The notes beneath the pieces are model-generated. The model was not told the DNA's origin. It did no database searches and saw only the letters and a list, made by a program, of their open reading frames with translations. A stretch of DNA of 64,000 nt. Origin: Gaiellasilicea sp963850995. Lineage in GTDB: Bacteria > Actinomycetota > Thermoleophilia > Gaiellales > Gaiellaceae. The position numbers were made by a program, and so were the translations under genes. The stretch is from contig CAWKNQ010000014.1 in NCBI GenBank assembly GCA_963850995.1, positions 62,001-126,000 of the forward strand, written 5' to 3'. Position 1 is the stretch's first letter. Every line of letters starts with the position of its first letter. Below, one piece after another: positions 1 to 12,429 of this stretch.

Positions 1-565
1 GCGGTCGTGACCCAGCAGATCGAGGCGCTGGAGGTCCCGGACGGAGCGGCACGGCTGCACGAAGAGCTGCTGCGGCTGCTCGCGCTCCAGTCGGCGTTCG
101 CGCGCGAGCTCACCACAGCTCGCGGAGTACCTGCCCCGGCTCAGCGATGCGCAGCGCGACCTCGCTCCGGCCGGTGAGCGCGTCCGGCGCGAGCTCGCCG
201 CGGCCACGACGCCGGCCGGGCAGGCGCGTGCGTTCGGTCGCTATTCGGCGACGCTCGAGCGGGTCGCGGAGTCGCTCGAGCGGCTCTCTGCTCCGCCCGT
301 GCTCGAGCCCGCGCGGCGTGCCGAGATCAAGCGTCTTCAGCGGACTCGCAACGTTGAGCGCGGAGCTCGGACCGCGATCGACGAGCAGCGGGCGCCGGCC
401 ATCCGACGCCTCTCGGCGGAGATCTCGCGGGTCGCTGCGGTTCGGGGTGCGACGCGCGCCGAGCGCGACGCCGTCGTCGCGTACAACGATCGGCTCAAGG
501 CGATCGGAGCGCAGCGCAACGCGGTCGAACGGGAGCGGAGACGGCTCGACCGCGAGCTCGCCTGA
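1..565 (+). pseudogene. 3' part of a coiled-coil protein gene, one frame break
   Basis: The gene is open from the window edge, and its 5' end lies outside. Frame 1 reads well to about base 118; frame 2 then continues (AEYLPRLSDAQRDL...) to a stop at 563-565. A one-base indel near 115-122 therefore splits an otherwise continuous protein of at least 187 residues. The translation is rich in Arg, Glu, Ala and Leu with heptad-like spacing, as in a long coiled coil, and ends RRRLDRELA. I see no catalytic motif or membrane segment in the visible part and do not recognise the family. It lies upstream of the giant exoprotein on the same strand, separated by about 240 bp. The break may be a sequencing error or real damage. 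Confidence 0.55.
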
Positions 566-806
566 GCCAGAAGTCTTACCCTCGACTGCAGCCTGAGGCG
601 TGGCTGGAACGGGCTCGTTGACAACGGTTTTGAAGGCAGAGGTGCCCTGCTTTACAAGAGTGTGCAGCCCGGCTTACAAGAGATCTTGACAGGTACGAGC
701 AGATTGTGGGAACTTCCTGGGGCCAGTCAGTCTTCTCACGAGGGCACGCGGAGGTATTCGGGTTTGGGGCCTTTCGCACGCCGCCGCACCACTCGACTCG
801 CTCAGC
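566..806 (+). promoter_or_regulatory. Leader of the giant exoprotein gene with a repeated TTACAAGAG motif
   Basis: I see no gene in this 241-bp gap. It contains two TTGACA hexamers (618-623 and 686-691), but neither has a good -10 at the usual spacing. TTACAAGAG occurs twice (about 652-660 and 674-682). The second copy is part of CTTACAAGAGA, an 11-mer also found in the control region of the haem uptake operon at 32322-32332. The region is less GC-rich than its flanks, as expected for a control region. The transcription start cannot be placed. Confidence 0.4.
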
Positions 807-999
807 TTGACGCGCCTGAGGCAGCGGCAGGCGCGCTTCTGGTTCGTCGCGATCAGCCTGATCAGCTTCGGCTCCCTCTACGTGACGCCGCTCGTGGCGG
901 CGCTCCGCCTGCCGGCGGTCGGCGCAGCAGACGACCCCGTTGCCGTTGCTCGCCGTGCCCCAGGTCGCGTTCCCGTCGCTGGGCGTGCCGAAGCTTCGC

Positions 1000-2345
1000 T
1001 CGGCGCCCGCGAACGCGCCGCGGGCAGCGCCCACCACCGGAGTCGAGCCGCGTCACGCGGCGGTCCCGAGCCAGCGGCGCGCGGTCCCCGCGACCGCCCC
1101 GGCGGCGACGGGGACGAGGGCGACCAGCGCCCAGGTCCCGGTCGTCGAGAACACCTACTCGCTTGACACCCACAACAGCCACGGACGCCGGGCAGGCGCC
1201 GGCGAAGGAGGCCAAGGATCCCTTCGCCAACGTCCCCGTCGTCGACAACACGATCGGAGGAACGCCGCCGCCGTCACAGGCGGCGGACGTCGTTCCGGAG
1301 CCGGCTCCCGCCGCGACCCCGACGCCGGCGGCGCCCACGGCTCCAGCAGCTCCGGAGGCCGAGCAGCCCACCACACCGGCGGGCGAGGGCGTCGAGACGC
1401 CGTCGGCCCCACTCGAGGGGTACCGCCTCACGAGCTCTCTCGACTCGTCCGCGTCGCAGCAGAGCTCGGAGGCCGCGGCCCCGGAGGCGAGCACGGGCTC
1501 CGCGCCGACGACAACCGGATCGACCGAGACTGTCGCCGGATCGGCGGACGAGACCGCCGCGACGGAGTCGCCCGCGCAGGCAACGGCGACCGCGGATGAC
1601 GCGGCCGCGTCGAGCGCACCGGCGGACGCTGCCGCTGCAGCCGAGCCGGCCGCCGCGGCGACGGACGAAGAGACCGCGCCGACCGCCGACGAAGCGACCG
1701 CGGCAGCCGAGGAGTCGAGCGCGACGGCCTCGGCTGCGACGGACGCCGCTGCGAGCGCCGCGACATCGCCGTCCGCGAGCGCCTCCACGAGCACCTCCGG
1801 TGAGTCGAGCAAGGAGACCGCGACGACGAGCTCGACCGGATCGGCCGCAGCGACGAGCTCCGCGCCGACGGCGACGTCGTCCACGATCACGGAAACCTCG
1901 GCCACCGCCTCGGGCGCGAGCGACACCTCGACCGGGTCGGCGACCGAGACGAGCGCGGCGCCGACGGGCGAGGCGCCGGCGGGCGACTCGGACAGCGCCG
2001 AGCCGGCCGCGCCGGCCGCGCCGACCTCCGCAGTCCCCACGACCGAAGTGGCTTTTGTCGGTTCGACCGAATCAGCACTCCCGTCTGCGGCGTCGGAGCT
2101 CGCGACCGCGACGGCCGCGTCCGGCGCGAGCCCGACCGGGAGCTCGAGCGACTCGACCGCGGCGAGCGGCACCGAGCCGGCGGCGTCGGAGCCCGGTGCG
2201 GACGACGAGCCTGCCGCGTCCGGAGCGTGGGACATCGTCCTCGAGCCGGGAGCCGACAACACGGTTGCGTCGGCGCGACGGCTCCGGCCGCAGCCGCGCC
2301 TGTGCCCGCGGCCGCCACCGCGACGGCTGCGGTGTGGGAGATCGT
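1000..2345 (+). other. Ala/Ser/Thr/Pro-rich low-complexity tether of the giant protein
   Basis: After the signal-like segment the protein becomes a long stretch of Ala, Ser, Thr, Pro and acidic residues, mostly in frame 2 (about 1175-2270). Two short motifs repeat: VPVVENT (~1131) and VPVVDNT (~1224); and WDIVLEPGA (~2228) and WEIVLTGA (~2335). This looks like a flexible wall-spanning or stalk linker. The second WEIVL motif leads directly into the first folded beta-rich domain. No enzyme motif is visible. Confidence 0.55.
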
Positions 2346-2349
2346 CCTC

Positions 2350-5300
2350 ACGGGAGCCTCCAGGTGACGATCTCGCTCGCCGGCGGCCTGCTCGGCGTGA
2401 CGGTGGCCGGCGTCACCGAGAGCCGGGCGCTCGCGTCGGTGCTGCAGCTGGCGATCGTCGGCAGTGAAGACGCCGACACGTTCGAGCTCGGCCTCGGCGT
2501 CCCCGAGCTCACCGTCCCGATCCGGATCGACGGCCGCGGCGGCGCGGACCGGATCCGCGGCCCGCCGGCGACCTGACCTGGAACGTCACCGGCCCCGGCA
2601 CCGGAACCGTCGGCAGCGTCTCCTTCAGCGGCATCGAGGACCTCGAAGGCGCCGCGGACAACGAGGACACGTTCGTCGTGCTGTCGGCCGGCACGCTCGC
2701 CGGCGCCGTGGACGGCGGCGTCGACGGCTACGACACGCTCGTCCTCGAAGGGCACATCGGCCGGCTCGTCTCGACGCCGATCGACGCCAGCTCCGGGACG
2801 CTGGACGCCGACGGGCGCGTGATCCGCTACACGGGGCTCGAGCCGGTGCTCGTCCCCACCGGCACCACCGACGTCGTGTTCACGCTTCCCGGCGGCGACA
2901 CGACGGCGACGCTGGAGCCCTTCGGAACCGGGCTCCGCCTCTCGGGTAACGGCTTCGAGACGACCGACTTCGCGACGCCGACCGGCTCGCTGACGATCGA
3001 CGGCGGCGACGGAAGCGACCTGATCACGATCCACGGCTCGCTCGCCCTCAACGGGGCCTCGCTGACGATCCGCGCCGAGACGATCACCGTCGGCGCCAAC
3101 GCGGTGATCGACACGCGCAAGGCAGCCGCGAACGCCGGAGCGGTCAAGCTCGAGGGCGAGTCGATCACGCTGTCGGCCGGCTCGCAGATCCTGGCGACGG
3201 CCACGGGCGCGTTCTCGGCCGGCGACATCACGCTCGAGGCGAAGGACGCGCCGAACCTCGCGGCCTCGATCGCCACGGGCTTCAGCCCAATCATCTTCAA
3301 CGACCGGAGCGCGAGCATCTCGATCACGGGCGCGACGATCGACGGCGGCACGATCTCGATCACGGCCCTGGGTGCGACGCAGACGGCCTGGCAGGATCCC
3401 GGCGAGTACTGGGACAACATCAGCACGCAGCTGCTCACAGCCCTCCAGAACGTCACCGACATCTTCAACCCGATCGCGCAGCTCAACATCTCGGGCCAGG
3501 TGAAGATCCAGCGGTCGGCGGCCACTGTCACGATCGGCGGCTCGACCACGATCAACGGGTCGGGCGACGTCACGATCAGCGCCACGACCGAGTCCGACGC
3601 CTCCTTCACCGCGCTCGGCATCAACGGGCTCGCCGAGGTGCTCCCCTACCTCATCGTCGTCGGCTACGGCGAGGCGAACGCGACCTCCACGGTCACGATC
3701 GCGGGCAGCCCGGGCGACAACGTCGTCATCACGGCAGACGGGGACATCACGATCGAGGCGAAAGCGGAGACCGAAGCGGACGTTCGCGGCCGGGCGAGCG
3801 CCAACTCGCGCGACGCGGTCGGCGACAACGTCGACTACGCGCTCACCGTCGTGATCGGCGTGACGAAGGAGGTCGCGCACCTCACGTTCGGCGCCACGGC
3901 GTCGGCGACCTCGACCAACGGCTCCGTGCAGCTCCTCGCGACCGGGAGCGCCTCGGGCCAGACGATCGCCGAGACGGCGGTGTTCCAGAACGGGAACCTC
4001 GGGATCGCCATCGCCGTCGCAGTCGACGACGCCGACATCTGGGCGCACGTCGACGGCGACGTCACGGCGCTCAATCCGTCGGCCTCGGTCTTCACCTTCG
4101 AGGCGGGCGCGGCCGGTGCGGTCAGCGTGTCGGCCGACACCATTCGCCTGACGGTCGCTGAGGACAGGGCCTTCCGCCGCGGCGACCGCCTCGTCTATCA
4201 CGCGAACGGCGGCACCGTGATCGGCGGGCTCGTGGACGGCGTCGAATACATCGTCGAGAGCGTGGTCTTCGTGTCGGCCGGGGCGGGGACGATCACGCAG
4301 GACATCACGCTGGCGCTGAGCCTCTCGATCGACCTCGACAACACGCAGGTGCTCGCCGCGTCGACCCACACCCTCGACCAGCTCGCCGTGACGACGTTCG
4401 ACTCGACGAAGGTCACGGCCGGCGCCGGCAACGTCCTCACGATCGACGTCTCGGGCTTCACGACCGGGCAGCGGATCCGCTACCTCGGCGCGAGCGGCTC
4501 GACCCCGTTCGACGTGAGGCAGGCGACGTTCGCGGCGTCCGCCGGCGGGCGACTCGATCAGCCTGGTCGGCTTGGTCGACCCGGACTTCACCGCACGGCC
4601 GCTCTACGTCGGCCAGAAGGTGAAGGTCACGAACTCCGGCACGGCCAGCGACGGCAAGATCCTCACGATCGCGTCGATATCGGACCGGGTGCTCACGTTC
4701 GTCGAGGGCAACCAGCTCACCGCAGGCGCGGTGAGTGACTTCACGCTCACGACCCAGCCGGAGAGCCCCACCGCGATCGGGAACCTCATCGCAGGCCACG
4801 AGTACGAGGTTCGCCTCGACGGTACGGGCAAGGTCAACCTCGTCGACCCGACGAGCGCCACCCCGAACGCGCTCATCCTGTTCGACACGAGCAGCGGCGG
4901 CACGGGCGCGGGGACGGGCATCCAGGGCTTCGCCTACGTGCTGAAGACCGTGTCGTTCGCGCCGTCGACGACGGTCGACAACGAGGACGACACGATCGAG
5001 ATCACGAATCACGGCCTCCAGACCGGCGACCTCGTGCTCTACTCGACCGACCCGACGCAGACGCTCACCATCCAGCTGCACGGCTTCGAGAGCCAGAGCC
5101 AGTCGCCGAACACGCCGATCTCTCTCGGAACCGTCACGTTCCCGGACGCGCCCGTGTCGGGCCTCGACAACGCCCACGGCTACTACGTCGTCCGGGTCGA
5201 CGCGAACCACATCCGGCTCGTCGGCTCGTCGCTCGCGGCCCGGCTCGCGGCAGAGGGTCGACCTCACCGGCGTCGGCTCGGGCCAGCAGTTCCTGAGCGC

Positions 5301-7370
5301 CCCCGACACCGAGCCCGGCATCCTCGTCAAGGCCTCGTTCGAGGGCGACAACCGCGTCATCGCCGGCGTCGAGCTGAGCGACCAGGAGCAGCCGTGGTCC
5401 GACGTGCTCGCCCAGGCGCTCCAGGGCAACACGACCACGATCATCGCGTTCGCGCGGAACGGCTCCTCGATCGCCAACTTCTTCCGCGACGCCGTCGCCA
5501 CGAAGCTCGGGTCGACGCCGTTCTACGGCCCGCAGCCCAATACACCGGGCAACCCGAAGGGGGAGATCGGCGCCGACCTCGCCGGCACGGTCGCCGTCAA
5601 CGTGTTCGACCACGAGGTCGAGGCACGGATCGGCCCCACCGCGAGCCTTCGCTCCGGCGGTGACATCCAGGTGCTGGCGGAGATCTCGGAGGCCGTGCAG
5701 ATGGCCTCCACGGCCGAGGCGACGCGCAACGGCAGCGGCGCCGACGACACCTCCAACATCACGCAGAAGGGCGACGTCGAGATCGCGATCGCGGTCGCGG
5801 TCGGCGACTACGAGAGCCGCGCGCACGCCACGGTCGCCGGCGGCGCCGAGCTCGATGCCAAGAACGAGATCCGCGTCGAGTCGACGGTCGCGTACCCGTT
5901 CCTCTCGAGCGTCGAGAACGCGATGAACCCGGCGCAGACGCTCAAGGACCAGGGCCTCGACGGGTTCACGTTCATGCTCGACGGCACCCTCGGCCTCGCC
6001 AGTGGCCTCTTCAACGTCTGGACGCAGTCGCTCGCCGGCGACACCGACGATCCGGGTAGCGACGAATTCGTCCTCGGCGGCACGGTCGCCCTCTCGTTCT
6101 TCAGCATCGAGTCGGAGGCGGTCGTCGAGTCCGGCGCGAAGCTGAACCAGGACGCGGCGTTCCGCGATCCCGACCAGTCGGTCGTCGTCCACGCGAGCAC
6201 GCTCGTGCAGACGATCGACGTGAGCGCCATCGCCGCGCTCAACCTCAACTTCCAGACGCTGTTCGACGGCGGCGCGGACGCGCTCTCGAAGCGCTTCATC
6301 GGCCAGTCGGCGTCGCCGAAGGACTTCCTCAGCTCCTTCGTCAACCCGACCGGCGTCTCGGGCAAGGCGGGGATCGGCCCGGCGATCATCTACAGCGAGA
6401 TCAGGGGCATCGACGGCCAGCCGACGACCCGCGCGGAGATCCTCTCGGGCGCGCTCGTGCACACGGGCGACGACGGCGACGGGCTCACCGTCCAGGCCGA
6501 GCAGGACGTGTGGGGCCTCGGGCTCACCTACACCGGCAGCAAGGCGTCGGACTTCGGGCTCAGCGCGAGCATCGTCGTGACGAAGCTGACGACGACGACG
6601 CAGGCCGGCATCGAGGCGGGCGCGACGGTCACGGGCGGTGCGGTGAAGGTCGACGCCACCGACACCGTCAACAAGTACACGATCGCCGGCGCCTTCGTGC
6701 TCGGCGAGCAGGTCGGCGTCGGCATCTCGGTCGGGATCAACATCATGACCCGCGTCGCACGCGCCTACATCGGGCGGCTCGATCCGGTCAACGGCACGGT
6801 GCCCGCCGCGAACGCCGTGATCGACGTCAGCGGCCCCGTGAGCGTCAGCGCGAAGACGACCGGGGATCTCTTCTCGCTCGTGCTCGGCGGCGCGCTGAGC
6901 TATCCCGACAACCCGGAGACGCCGCCGCAGACGACGCCGCCGGACGACCGGATCGACCTGACGCTGCTTCTCACGATCTCGGTCGCCGTCAACGTGATCG
7001 ACAACACGACCGACGCGCACGTCGACTCGGCCAACGTCGACGCGACAGGGCTCTCGATCACCGCGACGTCCGAGCCGCACGCGCAGTCCGATCGTCGTCG
7101 CCGCTTCCGTCAGCTTCTCGAAGCCGGCCGCGACGAACGTCTCGATCGCGACCTTCAACCTCGATCTCGCGATCGCCGGCGCGGTCGCCGTCAACGTCTT
7201 CGACGGCAACACGCGCGCCACGCTGACGCGCTCGGACCGTCACGACGACGGGCGGCGGCAACGTGGCGCTCCTCGCGACGGACGACACCGACATCGAGGC
7301 CGACGGCGGCGGCTTCGCGATCGCGATCAGCCTCGGCCAGAACGCGAAGGGCGGGACGCGCGGCTCGCTC
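2350..7370 (+). other. Beta-helix-like adhesin region of the giant protein
   Basis: This part reads in long clean frames (2565-4545 frame 2, 4550-5260 frame 3, 5263-7080 frame 1). It resembles filamentous-haemagglutinin-like exoproteins: short strands ending in Gly/Asn/Asp turns, with runs such as GSLTIDGGDGSDLITI and AGDITLEAKD. Several frame changes look like single inserted bases; one extra g near 4547 turns a Gly-Gly-Asp run out of frame. No catalytic residues are recognisable. Assignment to a parallel beta-helix is inferred from repeat character only. Confidence 0.5.
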
Positions 7371-9900
7371 TCGGTCGCGGTCGGCGTGTCGGTCGCCGTC
7401 AACGACGTCGACAACACCGTCGTCGCGCAGATCGGCGACTCGCGGGTGAACGCCGCCGGCGACATCACGGTCGACGCCGACTCGACGACCGCCATCAAGG
7501 CGGTCACGATCGCCGGCGCGATCTCGGGCAGCGGCCCCTCCGGGACGGCCACCCCGAGCACGAACATTCAGATCGCCGGCGCAGGCGCCGGCTCCGGCAA
7601 CAGCGTCGACAACGACATCGAGGCCTCGATCGTCGGCTCCGCGTCGACGCCGGCGCCCGCCATCCAGGCGGGCGGTGGAATCCGGGTCGAGGCCACCGAC
7701 CAGTCGACGATCGAGGCGGACGCGGGCGGCGTCGCGATCGCGTTCGCCGTCTCCAAGGACAGCAGCATGTTCAGCCTCGCGATCGGCCTCTCCGCCGCGA
7801 AGAACGACATCACGAACACGGTCGACGCCAAGATCACCGGCTCGACCGTGCTCGCGAAGGGCAAGCTCGAGGGAACCGGCGACGGCGTCCTCGTCAGGGC
7901 GAACTCGACCTCGACGATCAAGGCGCTGACCCTGGCCGGCGCCGGCGTCTCGGGCGGGATCGCCGGCTCCGGAGCGGGCTCGGGGAACGACATCGCCAAC
8001 GACATCACCAGCCAGATCTCCGGGTCGTCGAACGTCGAAGCCCAGGACGGCACGCTGATCGTCGCCGCCGAGGACACGTCGACGATCAAGGCCGACGCCG
8101 GCGCGCTCTCGATCGCGATCACGATCACGAGCAACAACCCGAACACGGTGCGGCTCGCGGCCGGCATCGGGATCACCGTCGCGATCAACGACATCGAGAA
8201 CGACGTGAGGGCGATCGTCGACGGCTCGGTCGCGAAGGCGAAGGGGAACGCGTCCGTGACGGCCTTCTCGAGGCCGAGCATCGAGGTCTTCTCCCTGTCG
8301 GGCACCGCCGGCGGCTCGATCGACACAGGTCAGAGCGGCGGCACGCTCGCCGTGGCGTTCTTCGGCGCAGGCACGGGCTCGGGCAACGAGATCGACAACA
8401 TCGTCGAGGCGCTCGTCCGGAACGGGGCGACGCTCGAGTCGACGGACGGCACGGCCACCGTCTCGGCGACGATGCCGACGCCCGCCAGCGGTGCCGCGAC
8501 GATCGTCGCCAAGGCCATCGGCGTCGCGGTCTCCGTCGGCGTCAGCGGATCGACGATCAATCTCTCGATCGCGATCGGCATCGCGGTGGCCGTGAACGCG
8601 ATCGGCCAGGACGCGACGCGCGGCAACATCGTCCGCGCGAAGGTGACCGGCGCGACGGTGAAGTCGAAGACCGGCTCGTCGGTCACCACCTCGGCCACGC
8701 CCGCCATCGACGCGCTCGCCGTCGGGATCGGCATCGCCGTCCAGGTGCAGAACGGCCAGAGCGGCACGCTCTCGCTGAGCGGCGCGGGCACGGGCGCCGT
8801 CTCGCTCAACAAGATCGACACCGTCGTCGAGTCGCTCGTCGAGGCGAGCTCGACCGTCAGCGCGAGCGGCGGCGCGCGTCAGCGTGACCGCGACCGCTCC
8901 GAAGCCGGCGACAGCCGCGCGACAACATCCTCACGACCGCCGTGGCGGCGTCCTGGCCGTCACCGTCGCCGCCAACTCGACCGTCAACCTGTCGATCTCG
9001 ATCGGCGTCGCCTTCGCGAAGAACGAGATCGGCAAGGCGACGACGAACGGCAACGCGGTGCGGGCGAAGGTCGACGCGAGCACCGTCACGGCGACCGGGC
9101 GATCGACGTGACCGCCGAGTCGAACGCGTCGATCAAGGCCGTCAACGTTTCGGTCGCGATCAGCTTCACGTTCTCGCGCAGCTCCCGGCAGCTACTCGAT
9201 CTCGGTCGGTGTCGCCCTGTCGCTGATGACGAATGTCATCGAGAGCGACGTCGAGGCGCTCGTCAGCAACGGCGCGGACCTCTGCTCCGGCACGCGCGAC
9301 GCGACGACGAACGTCTGCGAGCGGCACCGGCGCGAAGGTGACTGTCAGGGCGAAGAACACGCAGATCGTCTTCGCGCGGAACGTCGCCGTGTCGGTCGGC
9401 GGTTCCGTCGGCAAGGGCGGCGCGATCCAGGTGGCCGTGGCGCTCGTCGACAACAAGCTGGACGGCAACGTCACCGCTGCGGTGACGGGGAGCACGACGA
9501 AGGTCTCCGGCGCGGCCGTCGACGTGACCGCCGAGTCGAACGGAGACATCGACGCGATCTCGGTCGGCGTCGCGGTGGCGGTCTCCGCCGCTACCGGCTC
9601 GGGCCCCGCGCTCTCGCTGGCGGGAAGCGGCGCCGAGGCGAAGAACACCTTCGATGACGAGATCAAGGCGTACGTCGACGGCGCCACCGTCACGGCGCGC
9701 TCGGGCAACGTGGTCGTGACGGCGCTGGACAAGTCCCCGGGCCGGGCGGATGCAGGCGCCGGTTCCCTCGCAGTCGCCGTCAGCACCGGCAGCGGGCCCG
9801 GCGATCGCGGTCGCGATCGGCGTCAGCCTCGCGTCGAACACGATGCAGAACATCGTCAAGGCCTACGTCGACAATGCGGCGACCGTGACTGCGTCCGGAC
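7370..9900 (+). repeat. Tandem ~400-bp (about 130-residue) adhesin repeats
   Basis: Units begin near 7370, 7770, 8150, 8560, 8980, 9420 and 9800. Each has a hydrophobic strand plus an AxNDIxNxV core (SVAVNDVDNTVVAQI, SAAKNDITNTVDAKI, TVAINDIENDVRAIV), then a G-S-x-V turn, a D/S-T-STIKA element and a Gly-Ser-Gly linker. The repeats are diverged at DNA level but regular in length. They look like structural units of an extended stalk. Later copies are increasingly broken by frame changes. Confidence 0.6.
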
Positions 9901-11239
9901 GCGTGGAGCTCAGCGCGACCTCCGACCGCTTCCGCCTCGGCACGGCGGCGCGGCGTCGCGCTCGGCGTCGCAGTCGCAGTGGCCGTCGCGCTCGTGCCCG
10001 ACCCGAAGAAGCCGGTCGGCTTCGCCGGCTCGGGTACGGGCATCGATGTCGAGAACACCGTTGCGAACACGGTGGCGGCATACGTCAGGGGAAGAGCACG
10101 GTCACCGGCACCGGAACGGGCGTCGCAGCGGGCACGCCGACGGTGCTCGTCTCGGCGAATGACGACTCGACCACGGGCGAAGACCGAGGCTGCATCTCCG
10201 TCGCCGTTGCCGTTGGGCCCGCGATCGCGATCGGCGTCTGGCTCTCGACCAGAGACAGGTCGGAGCCTGGTCGACGCGCACGTCGGCGGACGCGACGGTG
10301 ACCGCCGATTGCCGGCGAGGTGAAGATCGCCGCCTCAGACCGCCGACTCCGACGCGTACACGTTCGTGATCTCGATCTCGATCGAGGCTGAGCGCGGGCG
10401 GCGGGCGCTGACGCGACCGCCAAGGTCGCCGGGCACACGAAGGCGGCTCGGCAACGGTGCGAGGGTCTCGGCCGGCGGCGCCGTCACAGTGTCGCCGACG
10501 CGAAGACCCGAGCGCACGCGAAGTCCGAGGGCGGAGCCGGCGGCCTCGCTCGCAATCGCAGTCATGTTCGCCGAGGCCACGACGACCTCGAGACGAGCGC
10601 CTCGATCGGCGCGGAGCGCGTGCTCAACTCGGGCAGCGTCGAGCGTGACGAGCATCGGACGGCGACGGCCGGCAAGACCAGACGGCCCAGTCCGAGATCG
10701 TCGCCGGGGTCGCGCTGCTCGCCGGCGCCGGCGGGACCTCCGACGCGACCGACAGCGGCGCCGTCTCGGCGTCGATCGGAGACGGCGTGGCCGTGACCTC
10801 CGGCGGGGCGTCGAGGTCACGGCGACCCCACGACGAACACGAAGGCCGACGCCAAAGGCGGCACGGGCGGCGCGGCGGCGTCGTCGTGCTCCTGGTCACG
10901 GCGACGGCGAGCGGCGCGACGAAGGCGTCCGTCGGGGCGCGAACAGCGGCGGCGAGGTCGACATGATCGCAGGCGGGCCACGACCGTCAAGGTCGAGCTG
11001 TTGACCGTCTCGATCGGCGTGCTGGCCGGCTCGGGCGGCTCGGCGACCGCGAAGTCGACCGGTGACACGACGCGTGCCTCGGCCTTGCGCGGGCTCGTCA
11101 CCGGCCAACCCGCGCCACGTGGACGTGACCGGCGACATCGACCGCGGCAGGCGCGACCCAGAACGTCATCGGCGACACATCCGGCGGCTCGGGCGGAGGC
11201 ATCGCCGTCGGCGGAATCGAGGTCACCTCCTCGCTCGAA

Positions 11240-12300
11240 GGGACACCCGCGCCTACATCGGGAACGGCGTGTGGCTGAAGGCGAAGAGCCTCACGTCCGG
11301 GCGTCCGGACGCAACCGGCGGCGAGACGACGGACACGGTCGGACGTGGAGGCGACCTCGGTCGTCGGCGCCGTCGGCGTGCTCGCCGGCTGCGGGGAGCA
11401 CGGCCACGGCGAAGGTGACCGGCAGCGTGGAAGCCTTCATCGGCGCCTCGCTCACCATCGACATCACGGACGGCGACCTCAGGCGAGGTCGAACCCGACG
11501 CGGACACCGCCGACGCGCGGGGGGGCACCGGCGGCGCCGTCGCGATCAGCGCCTTCTTCGCCAACGCCAAGATCGCTCCCGCGACCGACAGCGACTCCGC
11601 ATCGGGACGCGCGCATATGTCGCCTCGGGCGCCCAGCTCAAGACGGGCTGCCTCAAGGTGAAGGCACTCAGCACCGACAAGCGACGGCGCACGCTTCTTC
11701 GTCTACATCGGGCTGGCTGCCGGCGCAGGCGGCGAGAGCACAAGCGAAGATCGACTCCGATGTCGAGGCGTACATCGGCGCGCCCGGGCTCGGCACGACC
11801 GTGATCCGCGCGGGCGAACCGGCAACGTCAACCTCGACGCAACGGCAACCAGTCGTCACTGCCTTCGCCGAGGGCGGCGGCGGCGGCGTTCTCAACGTCT
11901 CGTGTCCTGAAGTCCAACGGGAAGCTCTCGAGCACGATCCAGGCGTACATCGGCGACGGCACCTCGATCCCGACGGCCAACAGCGTCACCGTCAATGCCA
12001 CCATCGCCGACGCCCGGGTGAAGGCGGACGTCACCGTCGGATCGGGCGGCCGCATCGAACGTCGGAACGAGGGATCGACGCCACAGCTCGCCGAAGGTGA
12101 AGGCCTACATCGGCGACAGCGTGACGATCGGCGACACCGATCCCACGCCGCCGATCCCGGTCGGCGGGGACGTCACGTCACGGCCACCGGCCGCGCCGAG
12201 GCCGACGCCACCGGCAACGCGTCCGGCGGCGGCGTGATCAAGGTCGGCTCCCGGTCGCGGGCGACGGTCGACCGAGGTGGACGCGCACATCGGACCGACC
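11240..12300 (+). repeat. Short ~170-bp repeats centred on an AYIG motif
   Basis: A (T/E/Q)AYIG-like strand recurs at about 11255, 11436, 11615, 11772, 11946, 12105 and 12286, a spacing of roughly 157-181 bp or 55-60 residues. Each is followed by a short polar turn, a VTVxA-like strand and a Gly-rich linker. These look like a second, shorter class of stalk repeat. The region is so broken by indels that each unit must be read across frames, so exact boundaries are approximate. Confidence 0.5.
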
Positions 12301-12429
12301 GAGACGGCGCCCGCTCGACGGTCATCTACGCGGGCGGCTCCGTGGAGGTCAGGGCGGAGCTGTCCAAGAGGGCACGGTGGAACTCGAGCGATCTGATCCA
12401 GGCGGGAGCGCCAGCGGCGACACCCTGAG

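Noticed and set aside
862..2262. Minus-strand frame rich in Ala/Val/Ser
   Set aside because: It is the complement of the Ala/Ser/Thr-rich tether; there is no signal peptide, fold or Shine-Dalgarno support.
2348..7221. Long minus-strand open frames opposite the giant gene (about 700 residues each)
   Set aside because: They mirror the high-GC coding strand, consist of Arg/Asp/Val/Gly-rich low-complexity translation and carry no family motif. The plus strand has clear domains.
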